A stretch of DNA of 64,000 nt. It comes from Verrucomicrobiota bacterium (lineage in GTDB: Bacteria; Verrucomicrobiota; Verrucomicrobiia; Opitutales; UBA953). Location: NCBI GenBank assembly GCA_003569205.1, contig BGOK01000011.1:1-64000 (forward strand). Reading direction: 5' to 3'. The position numbers were made by a program, and so were the translations under genes. Below the pieces are notes generated by a model. The model ran no database searches. It had not been told where the DNA came from and saw nothing but the letters and a program-made list of their open reading frames with translations. Shown here piece by piece: positions 55,698 through 63,966 of the stretch (its first letter is position 1; the number at the start of each line of letters is the position of its first letter).

Positions 55698-56496
55698 AGA
55701 CCAACGGTAATTCTCGCCGCAGCTCTGCTGGGTATCCTCTCACCGGTCTGCTTCGCCGCTGCGACGGCACTCTCCCGGCCCCGCCAAAGATGCCGTGGGA
55801 AGACCCGTCCTATGCAAAGGATATTTCGGCGACCCAAGCTGATTCGCGTGCCGAAGAACGCGCCAAAGGTGGATGGACCGAGTTTCTAAGGCACCACGAA
55901 GACCGCAAGCGGTGGGTGACCGAAAAGAAGGTGGATATTCTGATGATCGGGGATTCCATCGTGTTCGGGTGGAGCCGCACGGGACACGAGGTGTGGAAAG
56001 AACATTATGGCACCCGTAACGCGGTGAACATCGGTTCCAGTGGGGACAAAACCTCGCATATGTTGTGGCATCTTCAGGACGGCGGGCTGGTTGGGATGAA
56101 AGACCGGAATCCTAAAGTGGTGGTCATTATGATCGGAACCACAATCGCGGCGAGCCGGCGAATGCAGGACGGGATACGGCCCAAGGCGTGTTGGCTATAC
56201 TCAAAGAAGTCCATCAGCGATTACCCGCTTCGAAGATTCTGCTCCTGGCCATATTCCCCCGCGAGTGGAAGCCGACCGATCCGGGCAGAATCCGCACCGA
56301 CCAGGTCAACGGGATTCTGCAGACGTACGCGGATAATAAAACCGTCTACTGGCTCGACCTTAAGGAAACGTTTCTAAGCAAAGACGGCATGTTGCGAAAA
56401 GATCTCATGCCCGATGCACTTCATCCCAACGTCGCGGGCTACCGTGAGTGGGCAAAGGCCATGGAGCCTAAACTGACCGAGTTGCTCGGAAAATAG
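55695..56496 (+). pseudogene. Secreted SGNH/GDSL hydrolase, two frameshifts
   Basis: One protein of about 267 residues spread over three frames. The GTG 55695 ORF gives the signal peptide RPTVILAAALLGILSPVCFAAA. The frame from 55764 gives DGTLPAPPKMPWEDPSYAKDI...ILMIGDSIVFGW (catalytic Ser)...VVVIMIGT. The last frame gives NNRGEPANAGRDTAQGVLAILKEVHQRLPASKILLLAIFPR...LMPDALHPNVAGYREW (catalytic Asp/His). Adding one G at 55763 (GCG-GAC) and one A at 56141 (ACC-AAC-AAT) restores everything. As written it is non-functional. It resembles PAF-AH-type lysophospholipase/deacetylase SGNH enzymes and sits ahead of two acetylesterase-like genes. Confidence 0.82.
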
Positions 56497-56528
56497 TCAT
56501 TTAATTTCAGTCATCGGTTAGCACCAAC

Positions 56529-57653
56529 ATGATAAAATCAACAATCAAAACCATCAGCCTCCTGGCCGCGGTCGCGCTCGTCCTTTCGTCTATTGCCACC
56601 GTCACGGCAGCGGAGCAGCCGATTCCTAAGCCGGACAGCAAACCGGCCGACATGAGCAAACCCGTGCAGGTCTTTATCTTGCTGGGCCAGTCCAATATGG
56701 TTGGGCTCGGCAGGATTGAAGCCGGTGATAAAGGTAAACCCGAGGGATCACTGGAACATGCCGTGAAGTCCCAAATGAAGTATCGCTATCTTGTCGATGA
56801 GGCCGGCACCTGGTCGCAGCGCAAAGATGTCCGCTTTGTGCGGATGATGCAGGGAAATGGGTTGATGAATAACGAGTGGCTGGGCGTCGCGCAACCCGAG
56901 CAACTATTCAAGTCCCGCACCATTGGCGTGGAGTTTGGGATCGGCCATCTGGTCGGCAATGCGGTCGATGCGCCCGTGATGATTCTCAAGAGTTGCATCG
57001 GCAACCGTGCCCTTGGCTGGCACCTTTTACCTCCGGGCAGCGCGCGGTTTGAAGAAGGGGGTAAAGTGTATGCCGGTTATCGAGATGCCCCCGACTCATG
57101 GGCCAAAGGCACCGAACCAACTCCACCCGTAATCAAAGAGGGGACCGTAACCCTGAAGGGTGATAATCCGGCAGGCTGGTATGCGGGCAAACAGTATGAC
57201 GATGACACGGCGGATGCCAAGAAGGTGCTTGCGGATCTCGATAAACACTACCCCGGGGCGAAGCGCTACGAGGTGGCCGGCTTCTTTTACTGGCAGGGTG
57301 AAAAGGACGCCGGCAATCCAGTCTGGGCGGCGCACTACGAGAAAAATCTGGTCCAGTTAATCAAGGCTTTGCGCAAAGACTTCAATTCGCCGAATGCGAA
57401 GTTCGTGCTCGGCACGATGGGCGAATCTATCAAGGGCAACGGAGGCAATGGTGGTAAGATCCTCGAAGCGCATCTCGCCGTTGACGGCTCAACCGGCAAG
57501 TACCCGGAGTTCCAAGGCAACGTTGCCACCATCTACACCCAGCCCATGGCGCAGGGCGGTAGCGGCAACGGTCATTACGGCGGCAAAGCTGAAGTCTACA
57601 TGGACGTCGGTGAAGCCATGGGTCGGGCCATGGTGGAGTTGTTGAAGAAATAA
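56529..57653 (+). CDS. Sialate O-acetylesterase-like (SASA/DUF303) exported protein 1
   Basis: 374 residues. Sec signal (MIKSTIKTISLLAAVALVLSSIATVTAAE), then the SASA domain (PF03629-like): VQVFILLGQSNMVGLG with nucleophile Ser in GQSNM (about residue 56), IGVEFGIGHLVGNAVDAPVMILKSCIGNRALGW, VAGFFYWQGEKDAGNP, FVLGTMGESI and the closing QGGSGNGHYGGKAEVYMDVGEAMG with the catalytic His. Likely removes acetyl groups from polysaccharide. It begins 32 bp after the SGNH gene, and a second SASA gene follows after 6 bp. Base use is less GC-rich at the start (ATGATAAAATCAACAATC) than in neighbours. Confidence 0.85.
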   Translation: MIKSTIKTISLLAAVALVLSSIATVTAAEQPIPKPDSKPADMSKPVQVFILLGQSNMVGLGRIEAGDKGKPEGSLEHAVKSQMKYRYLVDEAGTWSQRKDVRFVRMMQGNGLMNNEWLGVAQPEQLFKSRTIGVEFGIGHLVGNAVDAPVMILKSCIGNRALGWHLLPPGSARFEEGGKVYAGYRDAPDSWAKGTEPTPPVIKEGTVTLKGDNPAGWYAGKQYDDDTADAKKVLADLDKHYPGAKRYEVAGFFYWQGEKDAGNPVWAAHYEKNLVQLIKALRKDFNSPNAKFVLGTMGESIKGNGGNGGKILEAHLAVDGSTGKYPEFQGNVATIYTQPMAQGGSGNGHYGGKAEVYMDVGEAMGRAMVELLKK

Positions 57654-57659
57654 ACCAAA

Positions 57660-58679
57660 ATGAAACCAAACCACCTCACCCGACTAGCGTTTACGCTTTC
57701 AACCATCAAGCTCACGTCGCTCGCGCTATTCGCAGTCACGATCCTGAGCTCCGTCCAAGCTTGGGCAGCGGAGCAGCCAAGCTCGAAGCCAGTGAAGGTC
57801 TTCATCCTCGCCGGGCAGTCCAACATGGAAGGCCAAGGCTCGGTTGACCATGATGATGGCCCTAATGGCGCCAAGGGCAACCTGGCATGGTCGATGGTAA
57901 ACTCGCAGAGCGCCAAGAAGATGAAGAAGCTCAAGAATGAAAAAGGAGAATGGGTCGTCCGGGATGATGTGCAGGTATCATTCAAGGTGGGCGGCGATAA
58001 GCTCCTGAAGGGTGGCCTCACGGTGGGCTTCACCGGTTATGCCGCAGACGGATCGAGAAGGCACATGGGGCCTGAGCTAGGGTTCGGTTTTGTCCTAGGT
58101 GACTTCTATCAGGAACCGGTTCTGTTGATCAAGACGGCATGGGGCGGGCACAGCCTGCACGGGCATTTCCGTTCGCCAAGTTCCGGCCTGCCGGCCTATG
58201 ACACGGGCGACTGGCCAAAACGTGAGGATGTTGGGCAGTCTTATCGCCAAATGGTGAAAGAAGTTCGCGCCGCTTTGGCGGCTCTCGGGGATCAGAAATA
58301 TGAAATCGCCGGTTTTTACTGGCAGCAGGGCTATAATGACATGGTCACTCCACAGGCGATACCCGAATATGCGCAGTTGCTCGTCAACCTGGTCAGCGAT
58401 CTCCGCAAGGAATTCAATGTGCCGAACATGCCGGTGGTGGTGGGCCAACTTGGCAATGAAGGACCGGTGGCCGAGGGCGCGATGTTCGAATTCAGAAAGG
58501 CGCAGGAAGCGGGGACCAAGCGGATCAAGAACGCGGTATTCGTCAAGACCACCGATTTCGCACGTCCAGCAGAACTCTCGCCCTGTCCCACGCATGGCCA
58601 TCACTGGTTCGCCAATGCGGAGAGTTACTTTCTGATCGGCGACGCGTGCGGTGAGGGAATGAAGAGCCTGTTGAAGTAG
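57660..58679 (+). CDS. Sialate O-acetylesterase-like (SASA/DUF303) exported protein 2
   Basis: 339 residues. Sec-type N-terminus (LTSLALFAVTILSSVQAWAAE), SASA domain with VKVFILAGQSNMEGQGSVDH (Ser in GQSNM), MGPELGFGFVLGDFYQEPVLLIKTAWGGHSLHG, YEIAGFYWQQGYNDMV, PVVVGQLGNEG and C-terminal CPTHGHHWFANAESYFLIGDACG. It is a diverged paralogue of the preceding gene and 6 bp downstream of it, so they are probably co-translated. Both likely deacetylate carbohydrates outside the cytoplasm. It ends the three-gene block. Confidence 0.85.
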   Translation: MKPNHLTRLAFTLSTIKLTSLALFAVTILSSVQAWAAEQPSSKPVKVFILAGQSNMEGQGSVDHDDGPNGAKGNLAWSMVNSQSAKKMKKLKNEKGEWVVRDDVQVSFKVGGDKLLKGGLTVGFTGYAADGSRRHMGPELGFGFVLGDFYQEPVLLIKTAWGGHSLHGHFRSPSSGLPAYDTGDWPKREDVGQSYRQMVKEVRAALAALGDQKYEIAGFYWQQGYNDMVTPQAIPEYAQLLVNLVSDLRKEFNVPNMPVVVGQLGNEGPVAEGAMFEFRKAQEAGTKRIKNAVFVKTTDFARPAELSPCPTHGHHWFANAESYFLIGDACGEGMKSLLK

Positions 58680-58681
58680 TA

Positions 58682-58813
58682 CTATCGATCGGCCTCCAGC
58701 CCGCACACGCCTTCGGGATTGCCCACCTCACCGGCCCCGGCTGGGTGACTACCGTGACGGTGCTGCCCGCTCGACCTCAGGTGAGTACTACCCCCGTCCG
58801 GGCCTCTAAATAA
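58682..58813 (+). pseudogene. Possible C-terminal gene remnant
   Basis: A start-less open frame right after the SASA-2 stop reads LSIGLQPAHAFGIAHLTGPG and then WVTTVTVLPARPQVSTTPVRASK with a TAA stop at 58811-58813. The stop lies inside the right copy of the GCCTCTAAATAA repeat. The frame is plausible protein but too short to assign; it may be chance. Confidence 0.25.
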
Positions 58814-58820
58814 TAGAGTG
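58802..58820. repeat. Right copy of the GCCTCTAAATAA(TA)GAGTG direct repeat
   Basis: GCCTCTAAATAATAGAGTG; 12 bp identical to 55681-55692, then TA inserted before GAGTG. The two copies bracket the SGNH-SASA-SASA block. Confidence 0.5.
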
Positions 58821-58831
58821 CTTTTATAACT

Positions 58832-58888
58832 CCCGCCCCGGCCCGGCGTCCCTATCGGACTTGCCCCGGTCGGGGCGGGCCTATTTTG
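58832..58888. terminator. Possible hairpin/terminator before the Sel1-like gene
   Basis: CCCGCCCCG (58832-58840) pairs perfectly with CGGGGCGGG (58871-58879) across a 30-base loop, followed by CCTATTTT. The stem ends only 16 bp before the next start codon, so it may instead act on translation. Confidence 0.45.
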
Positions 58889-58895
58889 TGCTGGT

Positions 58896-59669
58896 ATGTT
58901 GCGACTGTTACTGGCGTTCGGTGCGTTTCCTTTTTTAGCGTTGGCCGCGGGTGATCCCGGTCCTTCGCCCAGGCCGATTCCGGAATACCATGAAGCCATG
59001 TCGGGCGACCGGGAGGCGCAGGAGCGCGTCGGACGATACTACATGGAAATGTACGCCAAGGGCGGTCTTAAGCAGCATTTTGAGGACGGCATGGGTTGGT
59101 TTCGTAAATCCGCCCGTCAGGGTTATTTTGTGGCCATGCGCGACATCTTTGTGGCTCGCCTCGACGGGAAGCCGGCCGACCGCGACGTCAAGGAAGCAAA
59201 CGAATGGCTCCAACGCCTGCATGAGCTTGGTCGCGTGGAAACTGGCTATCCGGAACGCTTAGCCTTGCTGCATGCTTCCGGTGAACTGGGCGTGGTCGAT
59301 AACCCCAAGGCCTATTTCTTTTGCTTACTGCAGCGTATGACTGGGTCGACTCCCCACGAAGTCGGCAAACTCCAGGCAAGGCTCAAGGCGGAGCTTAAGC
59401 CCGAGCAGGTCGCCCAGGCGGAGAAGGATGCCTATGATTGGTGGGAAGACCGCAACAAGCCCGCCCGGCCCGTCGTCGTGGCCGGGGTGAAGGGCGATGG
59501 AAATTCCGGGGATGATTCCAAGGAAGGTGGTCCCATCGACACGTCGAAAAAGGCCCAGGATCTGGCGGCCAAGAACCGCCAAGAGAGCGAGCGTCGCATC
59601 AAGCCACTGGGCAAGGAGAGCAAATATATCCTCCCGGGCTCCGATGACCTCGAGAAGCGTAAGAAGTAA
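58896..59669 (+). CDS. Exported Sel1-like repeat protein
   Basis: 257 residues with a signal peptide (MLRLLLAFGAFPFLALAAG). Sel1/TPR-like helical pairs: MSGDREAQERVGRYYMEMYAK...GMGWFRKSARQGYFVAMRDIFVARL and EANEWLQRLHELGRVETG...LALLHASGELG (about 30-150). The C-terminus is Lys/Glu/Asp-rich, low-complexity and probably disordered (KKAQDLAAKNRQESERRIKPLGKESK). Sel1 proteins act as scaffolds; no partner is evident. It starts right after a hairpin and is followed by the DUF6797 gene 50 bp later. Confidence 0.72.
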   Translation: MLRLLLAFGAFPFLALAAGDPGPSPRPIPEYHEAMSGDREAQERVGRYYMEMYAKGGLKQHFEDGMGWFRKSARQGYFVAMRDIFVARLDGKPADRDVKEANEWLQRLHELGRVETGYPERLALLHASGELGVVDNPKAYFFCLLQRMTGSTPHEVGKLQARLKAELKPEQVAQAEKDAYDWWEDRNKPARPVVVAGVKGDGNSGDDSKEGGPIDTSKKAQDLAAKNRQESERRIKPLGKESKYILPGSDDLEKRKK

Positions 59670-59719
59670 GCCTCGGGTGTTGCCACGGCAGGGGCGGGGG
59701 CTTTGCTCGCCGCATCCCC

Positions 59720-61990
59720 ATGCGCTCCATTTTGCGTCTTTGTCTTGGCCTGCTTTTGGCAGGTCCACTTCTCTTCGCCCAGGCGGGGAAGAAGGCTCCC
59801 GCTAAATCCGCGGCGAAGGAGCTCGCCGAGGCGCCAGGCCGTTGGGTCTTTGGTACCATCGGGGTTGACCGTAAGCCCGACGGCACGGCAGAGCACACTG
59901 CGCTTAAGGGGCTGGCCCTGCGTTTGGGTGAGGATGGTAAGCATGCCCTCGCTTATGACACCGAGCTCGCCCGCGTCGTGGGAGGTTGGTCGGGCAAGTT
60001 CGTCACGGAGATGAACCTGATGTCCCGCGGTGAGTATCCCTCGGCCATGGGCAGCGTGTATTTCTCGACGGACGATGACCTCGCCGGCCTCGCGGTCGGA
60101 GAGAATGCGGCTAAGCTCGCTCGGCGCACGGGCTATGGATCCCTCGGGGCCGGCCATTATCGTTTAGCCAACTTTCAGCCCAAGGGCGACGGCGTGCTGA
60201 CTTTTGCCGTCCGAGGTTCCGCCGACCGGGTCATCGAGATCCCTCGGGTCGTCGATTCTAATGAAGCACAGGTCATCGTCCGGGCGCTCACGACTGAAAC
60301 CGCCTCCGGCGTGACGGTGCTGTTGGGTCGCACCAAGGATGCCGATCGCATCGGTGTGCGCGGTCCCGGTCGCCGCGAGCAATTGGATGGTTGGGAGGTC
60401 TATCGCATTCCGGCCGGTAAGCAGCAGGTGGAAATCGCCTACGCCCCGGTGGGCGCGGCCCGTCCGACCGGCTGGCCAGAAGAACTTGGCCCACTGGCCT
60501 TCGCCGATTTCTCGAGCAAGAAGGTTGTTACTCAGGGCGAACTCTCAACCAAGACGGGTGAGCCCTACGTTACCGACCGGATTAAACTTCCCGACGACAA
60601 CGCGTGGAAGGCCCCGATGTATGTGAGTGGCGTGGATTTCTTTGACGACGGTCGTGTGGCGATTTGTACGTTCCATGGGGACGTCTGGATTGGCTCTGGC
60701 CTCGATGCCAATTTGGAACAGGTCACCTGGGAGCGCTTTGCCACGGGTCTTTATCATCCGCTCGGTCTGAAGGTCGTGAACGGGACGATTCACGTAACCT
60801 GCCGCGACGGACTCTGGAAACTCCTACCAGGCCCCGGCGGGAAAGGCAGCGCCCAGACTTATGCCGTCTTCAATTCCGACATTCAGGCGACAAAGAACTT
60901 CCATGAGTACGTCTTTGACCTCCAAGCGGATGGCGCTGGTAACCTTTATTTTATCAAGGCCGGTCCAGTGAAGAAGGGCGGTCGTGGCTTCGATGACCTT
61001 TGCGACCACCACGGCGTATTGTTTAAAGTCTCCCCCGATGGATCGACGATGTCAGTCGTTGCCACCGGCTTCCGTGCGCCCAACGGCATCGGCATCAGCC
61101 CGACCGGCCAGCTGACGTCTGGTGATAACGAGGGCACCTGGACGCCGGTCTGCCGACTCAACTGGATTAAGCAGGGTGGCTTCTATGGCGTACCCCCGTT
61201 GGCGCATCGTACGACTGAGCCCACGGATTATGATCGTCCGCTCTGTTGGATGCCGAAGGACGTCGATAATTCCAGTGGCGGCCAGGTGTGGGTGACCTCG
61301 GAACAGTGGGGCCCGTGGAAGGGTCGTCTCCTGCACCTCAGCTATGGCACCTGCTCGCTCTACGGCGTCTTGCCGCAGGAGGTGGAGTTCCGTGGTCAGC
61401 CGCAAATGCAAGGCGGCCTCACGCGTTTCAACGTGAACTTTGACAGCGGCGCCATGCGGGCACGCTTTAATCCTAAAGATGGTCAGCTCTATGTCGTTGG
61501 ACTGCGCGGTTGGCAGACCACTGCCGTCAAGAACGGCTGCCTCCAGCGAGTCCGCTACACCGGCGAGAAGGTCCGTACGCCGTTGGACCTGAAGGTCGCA
61601 CAGGGCAGGGTGGAAGTCCGTTTTGGTGAAGCCCTTGATCCAGCCGTAGCCAAGGACCCCGGTAGCTGGAATGTTGAAATCTGGAATTACCTTTGGTCGG
61701 CGGCGTATGGTTCGCCGGAACTCTCCACGAAGGTGAAGCCAGTCGCGGCTGCCGAAGTCGGTAAGGACGGTAAGCCAGAGTTCAGTAAGGAGCAGATGTC
61801 ACAGACCAAGCATGACCTCCTTAAAGTTACGCGGGTTGAGCTCTCGGCCGACGGGCGCACCGCTATCCTGCACCTCGCCGATTTGGCCCCCTGCATGCAA
61901 ATGTCGCTCAAGTATAACGTCCGCAGCGCAGACGGCACCGAACTTTCCGGACGCATTACGAACACCATCCACGCTTTGCCGGCGAAGTAA
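59720..61990 (+). CDS. Exported DUF6797-type protein with sorbosone-dehydrogenase-like propeller
   Basis: 756 residues. Sec signal (ILRLCLGLLLAGPLLFAQA), an N-terminal domain resembling DUF6797 (about 35-250: GLALRLGEDGKHALAYDTELARVVGGWSGKFV, SVYFSTDDDLAGLAVGE), then a six-bladed propeller-like region (about 285-610: VSGVDFFDDGRVAICTFHGDVWIGSG, GLYHPLGLKVVNGTIHVTCRDGLWKL, NFHEYVFDLQADGAGNLYFIKAGP, GFRAPNGIGISPTGQLTSGDNEGTWTP) and a C-terminal beta-sandwich. Family members often carry a cytochrome domain; none is seen here. Probably a sugar- or polyol-oxidising or binding protein; activity unknown. It is convergent with the ThuA gene. Confidence 0.82.
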   Translation: MRSILRLCLGLLLAGPLLFAQAGKKAPAKSAAKELAEAPGRWVFGTIGVDRKPDGTAEHTALKGLALRLGEDGKHALAYDTELARVVGGWSGKFVTEMNLMSRGEYPSAMGSVYFSTDDDLAGLAVGENAAKLARRTGYGSLGAGHYRLANFQPKGDGVLTFAVRGSADRVIEIPRVVDSNEAQVIVRALTTETASGVTVLLGRTKDADRIGVRGPGRREQLDGWEVYRIPAGKQQVEIAYAPVGAARPTGWPEELGPLAFADFSSKKVVTQGELSTKTGEPYVTDRIKLPDDNAWKAPMYVSGVDFFDDGRVAICTFHGDVWIGSGLDANLEQVTWERFATGLYHPLGLKVVNGTIHVTCRDGLWKLLPGPGGKGSAQTYAVFNSDIQATKNFHEYVFDLQADGAGNLYFIKAGPVKKGGRGFDDLCDHHGVLFKVSPDGSTMSVVATGFRAPNGIGISPTGQLTSGDNEGTWTPVCRLNWIKQGGFYGVPPLAHRTTEPTDYDRPLCWMPKDVDNSSGGQVWVTSEQWGPWKGRLLHLSYGTCSLYGVLPQEVEFRGQPQMQGGLTRFNVNFDSGAMRARFNPKDGQLYVVGLRGWQTTAVKNGCLQRVRYTGEKVRTPLDLKVAQGRVEVRFGEALDPAVAKDPGSWNVEIWNYLWSAAYGSPELSTKVKPVAAAEVGKDGKPEFSKEQMSQTKHDLLKVTRVELSADGRTAILHLADLAPCMQMSLKYNVRSADGTELSGRITNTIHALPAK

Positions 61991-62030
61991 TACTACAGCC
62001 GGCATTACCTGCTGGCCAGGGACGGAACGT

Positions 62031-63053
62031 TTACCGGTAATCCGACACGGGCTTCGGTTTGATGCCGATTTTTTCGTAGGCGAAACCTGAGGTCAACGGC
62101 TCGTAGGTGCCCACCGTGTCGACTGAACTCTTAGGGGAGATGGCTGACTCCATACCCATGCCCCAATAGGCGGCATTGATAACGAGGCGACGGAGGCCGG
62201 GGTTACGGAAATCACTCCCGCTGCCCATGGTAGATTGGAAGACGCGGGCGTCCTTACCGGTGCTGGTCTGCCAGTTCTTAAACCAAGCGACCGGGAGGGC
62301 TTCGAGTTTTGGGTTGGGCGCGTCGTCTTGTTTGCGCCCCATCAGAGGCTGGCCCCAGACGAGCGCGGTGCAACCCGCTGGTAAGCTACCGCCTTCTTTA
62401 TAGGTGCGATAGACGTCGGAGTTGCCCCAGACATCGCTGACGCCGGTGAGGATCGGGTGATCCTTGAGGGCTTCAACAATCATGCCGCGGGTGGAGTCGG
62501 CTTGGTAACGTCCGTGGTGGCCGCGGAAGCTTCCGCCCAGGACGTCCTCGCCCCAGTTCACCTGCTTGCCGTTAATCTTATAGGGCAAGGAGGCGTGGAA
62601 GCCGTGATTGGAAGTGCGCAGGGCGATGAAGGGTTTGCCTGAGTCGATGTACTGCACGATGAGTTCGCGCTCCGCCATCGGCAGCGTGAGTAAGCGACAA
62701 AAGAAAATCACCTGATCAGCTTTCGCCAAATGCTCGAGTCCCGGGATGTGGTGCGTCTTAAAATCCTTCTCTTTACCTTTCTCGGGGTAGACCGGCATGC
62801 GAGGGTCGACTAAGCCGTTCTCGTCGACGGCGTAGAGCACGGTGCAATCAAAGCCGTGATGGGTGCTGAGGATTTTGGCGAGCATCGGCATACACTGCTC
62901 GCTGCGGTATTCTTGGTCCGCGGCGATGAGTACGATATGCTTCCCCTTGCCGGGGCCTTCGCCGCCCTTGTAGGTGAGCCAAAGCGGCCCTGAAGGGGTC
63001 GTTTGTGCCAAGCAACTGAGGCAAACGAGGAGGGGTAGCAGGGAGCGTAGCAT
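62031..63053 (-). CDS. Exported ThuA-domain protein
   Basis: 340 residues with a Sec signal (MLRSLLPLLVCLSCLAQ). ThuA-like fold of the glutamine-amidotransferase superfamily: GKHIVLIAADQEYRSEQCMPMLAKILSTHHGFDCTVLYAVDENG, LAKADQVIFFCRLLTLPMAERELIVQYIDSGKPFIALRTSNHGFH, NWGEDVLGGSFRGHHGRYQAD, DHPILTGVSDVWGNSDVYRT and VFQSTMGSGSDFRNPGLRRLVINAAYWGMGM. ThuA is linked to trehalose/sugar utilisation and sugar oxidation; here it is exported and stands alone. It differs from the ThuA domain in the 51.6-kb fusion, so the two are not a recent duplication. Confidence 0.85.
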   Translation of the reverse strand: MLRSLLPLLVCLSCLAQTTPSGPLWLTYKGGEGPGKGKHIVLIAADQEYRSEQCMPMLAKILSTHHGFDCTVLYAVDENGLVDPRMPVYPEKGKEKDFKTHHIPGLEHLAKADQVIFFCRLLTLPMAERELIVQYIDSGKPFIALRTSNHGFHASLPYKINGKQVNWGEDVLGGSFRGHHGRYQADSTRGMIVEALKDHPILTGVSDVWGNSDVYRTYKEGGSLPAGCTALVWGQPLMGRKQDDAPNPKLEALPVAWFKNWQTSTGKDARVFQSTMGSGSDFRNPGLRRLVINAAYWGMGMESAISPKSSVDTVGTYEPLTSGFAYEKIGIKPKPVSDYR

Positions 63054-63056
63054 GGG

Positions 63057-63152
63057 GTAGGGGTGTGAGGGGGTGGGGGAGTCAGGGGTATGACTCGTTG
63101 AGGCTCAGCGTCTTCTAAATTGGGTGAGGGGGTGGGGGTGTCAAGGGTCCTG
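63057..63152. repeat. G-rich low-complexity region
   Basis: Two copies of GTGAGGGGGTGGGGG(A/T)GTCA(A/G)GGG (63065-63086 and 63124-63147) with further G-runs upstream of the start of the ThuA gene. Related to the heptamer arrays but less regular; possible G-quadruplex. Confidence 0.55.
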
Positions 63153-63211
63153 GGTAGTACTATTTTCTAAAACCTTTCGTAAATCATGGGGTTTCAAAGA
63201 TAACCGTCCCC

Positions 63212-63781
63212 ATGAAGAACATCCTGCCTCTGCTCCTCGCCGCTGCCCTTGGTTCCGCTGCCACCTATTTCATCATGGACTCGAAGCAGGCCTCCGCCCC
63301 TGCCGCGAAGGCCGTGAAGGCCGCTCCCCGCGTCGCCGGCGGCAATACCTCTGCCGAACCGAAGGCCGTAGCCCCTGGAGCCGATGCTCAGCGTCCAACG
63401 CCGGGTGGCTTCACGAGCGGAACTAAAGGTAAGAGCAGTGGTTGGCTACCCGAAGAAATTCCCGGCGTCAGCGCCGAGCAGTTCACCAAGTGCCGCACCG
63501 CCTTGATGTCGACCTTCCGTAACGAAACCGTCCGGGCCGCCTTCACCAAGGTTAACGAAATCCGTAAGGAACTCGAAAACGCCACTGACGAGGAAAAGAA
63601 GAATATCGAAGCCGATATTGCCGAAGCCTCCAAGGAAGCTCGCCAGGCCCAGAAGGCCGCCATTACCGCGGCCGATCCCGACATCACCGATGAGACGGTG
63701 GACAAGGTCCTCGATGCCATGGACGAAATGCGCAAGCTGCGCATGGCCCAGGGCGGCACCAAGGGTGGTAAGGGGAAGTAA
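63212..63781 (+). CDS. Unknown anchored coiled-coil protein
   Basis: 189 residues, no family recognised. An N-terminal signal or membrane anchor (MKNILPLLLAAALGSAATYFIMD), an Ala/Pro/Lys-rich spacer, then a Glu/Lys-rich helical region (EQFTKCRTALMSTFRNETVRAAFTKVNEIRKELENATDEEKKNIEADIAEASKEARQAQKAAITAADPDITDETVDKVLDAMDEMRKL, about 85-180) likely to form a coiled coil, and a Gly/Lys tail. The pattern loosely recalls small periplasmic Spy/CpxP-like helical proteins but no motif is present. Codon use matches neighbouring genes, so it is probably expressed. Confidence 0.7.
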   Translation: MKNILPLLLAAALGSAATYFIMDSKQASAPAAKAVKAAPRVAGGNTSAEPKAVAPGADAQRPTPGGFTSGTKGKSSGWLPEEIPGVSAEQFTKCRTALMSTFRNETVRAAFTKVNEIRKELENATDEEKKNIEADIAEASKEARQAQKAAITAADPDITDETVDKVLDAMDEMRKLRMAQGGTKGGKGK

Positions 63782-63788
63782 GAGACTA

Positions 63789-63885
63789 GGGGATGGGGGA
63801 TAGGGGGTAGGGGAAAGGGGTAAGGGGGTAGGGGAAGAGTACGGATTACGGATTACAGAGTACAGAGTACGGATTACGGACTTCG
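63789..63885. repeat. Continuous 7-bp-period array, GGGGATA type changing to GAGTACG type
   Basis: In-register heptamers: GGGGATG, GGGGATA, GGGGGTA, GGGGAAA, GGGGTAA, GGGGGTA, GGGGAAG; the last G also begins GAGTACG, followed by GATTACG, GATTACA, GAGTACA, GAGTACG, GATTACG, GACTTCG. Two repeat families side by side with the same period. Confidence 0.9.
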
Positions 63886-63927
63886 AGAAATCGAAAACTG
63901 TAATTCTTACTCCGTTACTTGTTTTGT

Positions 63928-63958
63928 CCCAACCCCCAACCCCCAACCCCCATCCCCC
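63928..63958. repeat. C-rich heptamers AACCCCC
   Basis: AACCCCC three times then ATCCCCC (63931-63958), the opposite-strand counterpart of the G-rich heptamers about 100 bp to the left, giving an inverted layout like that at 19606-19707. Confidence 0.85.
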
Positions 63959-63966
63959 TCAGTAGC

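Noticed and set aside
55681-58820. Insertion sequence or transposon
   Set aside because: No transposase or terminal inverted repeats in the block; only short direct repeats support insertion.
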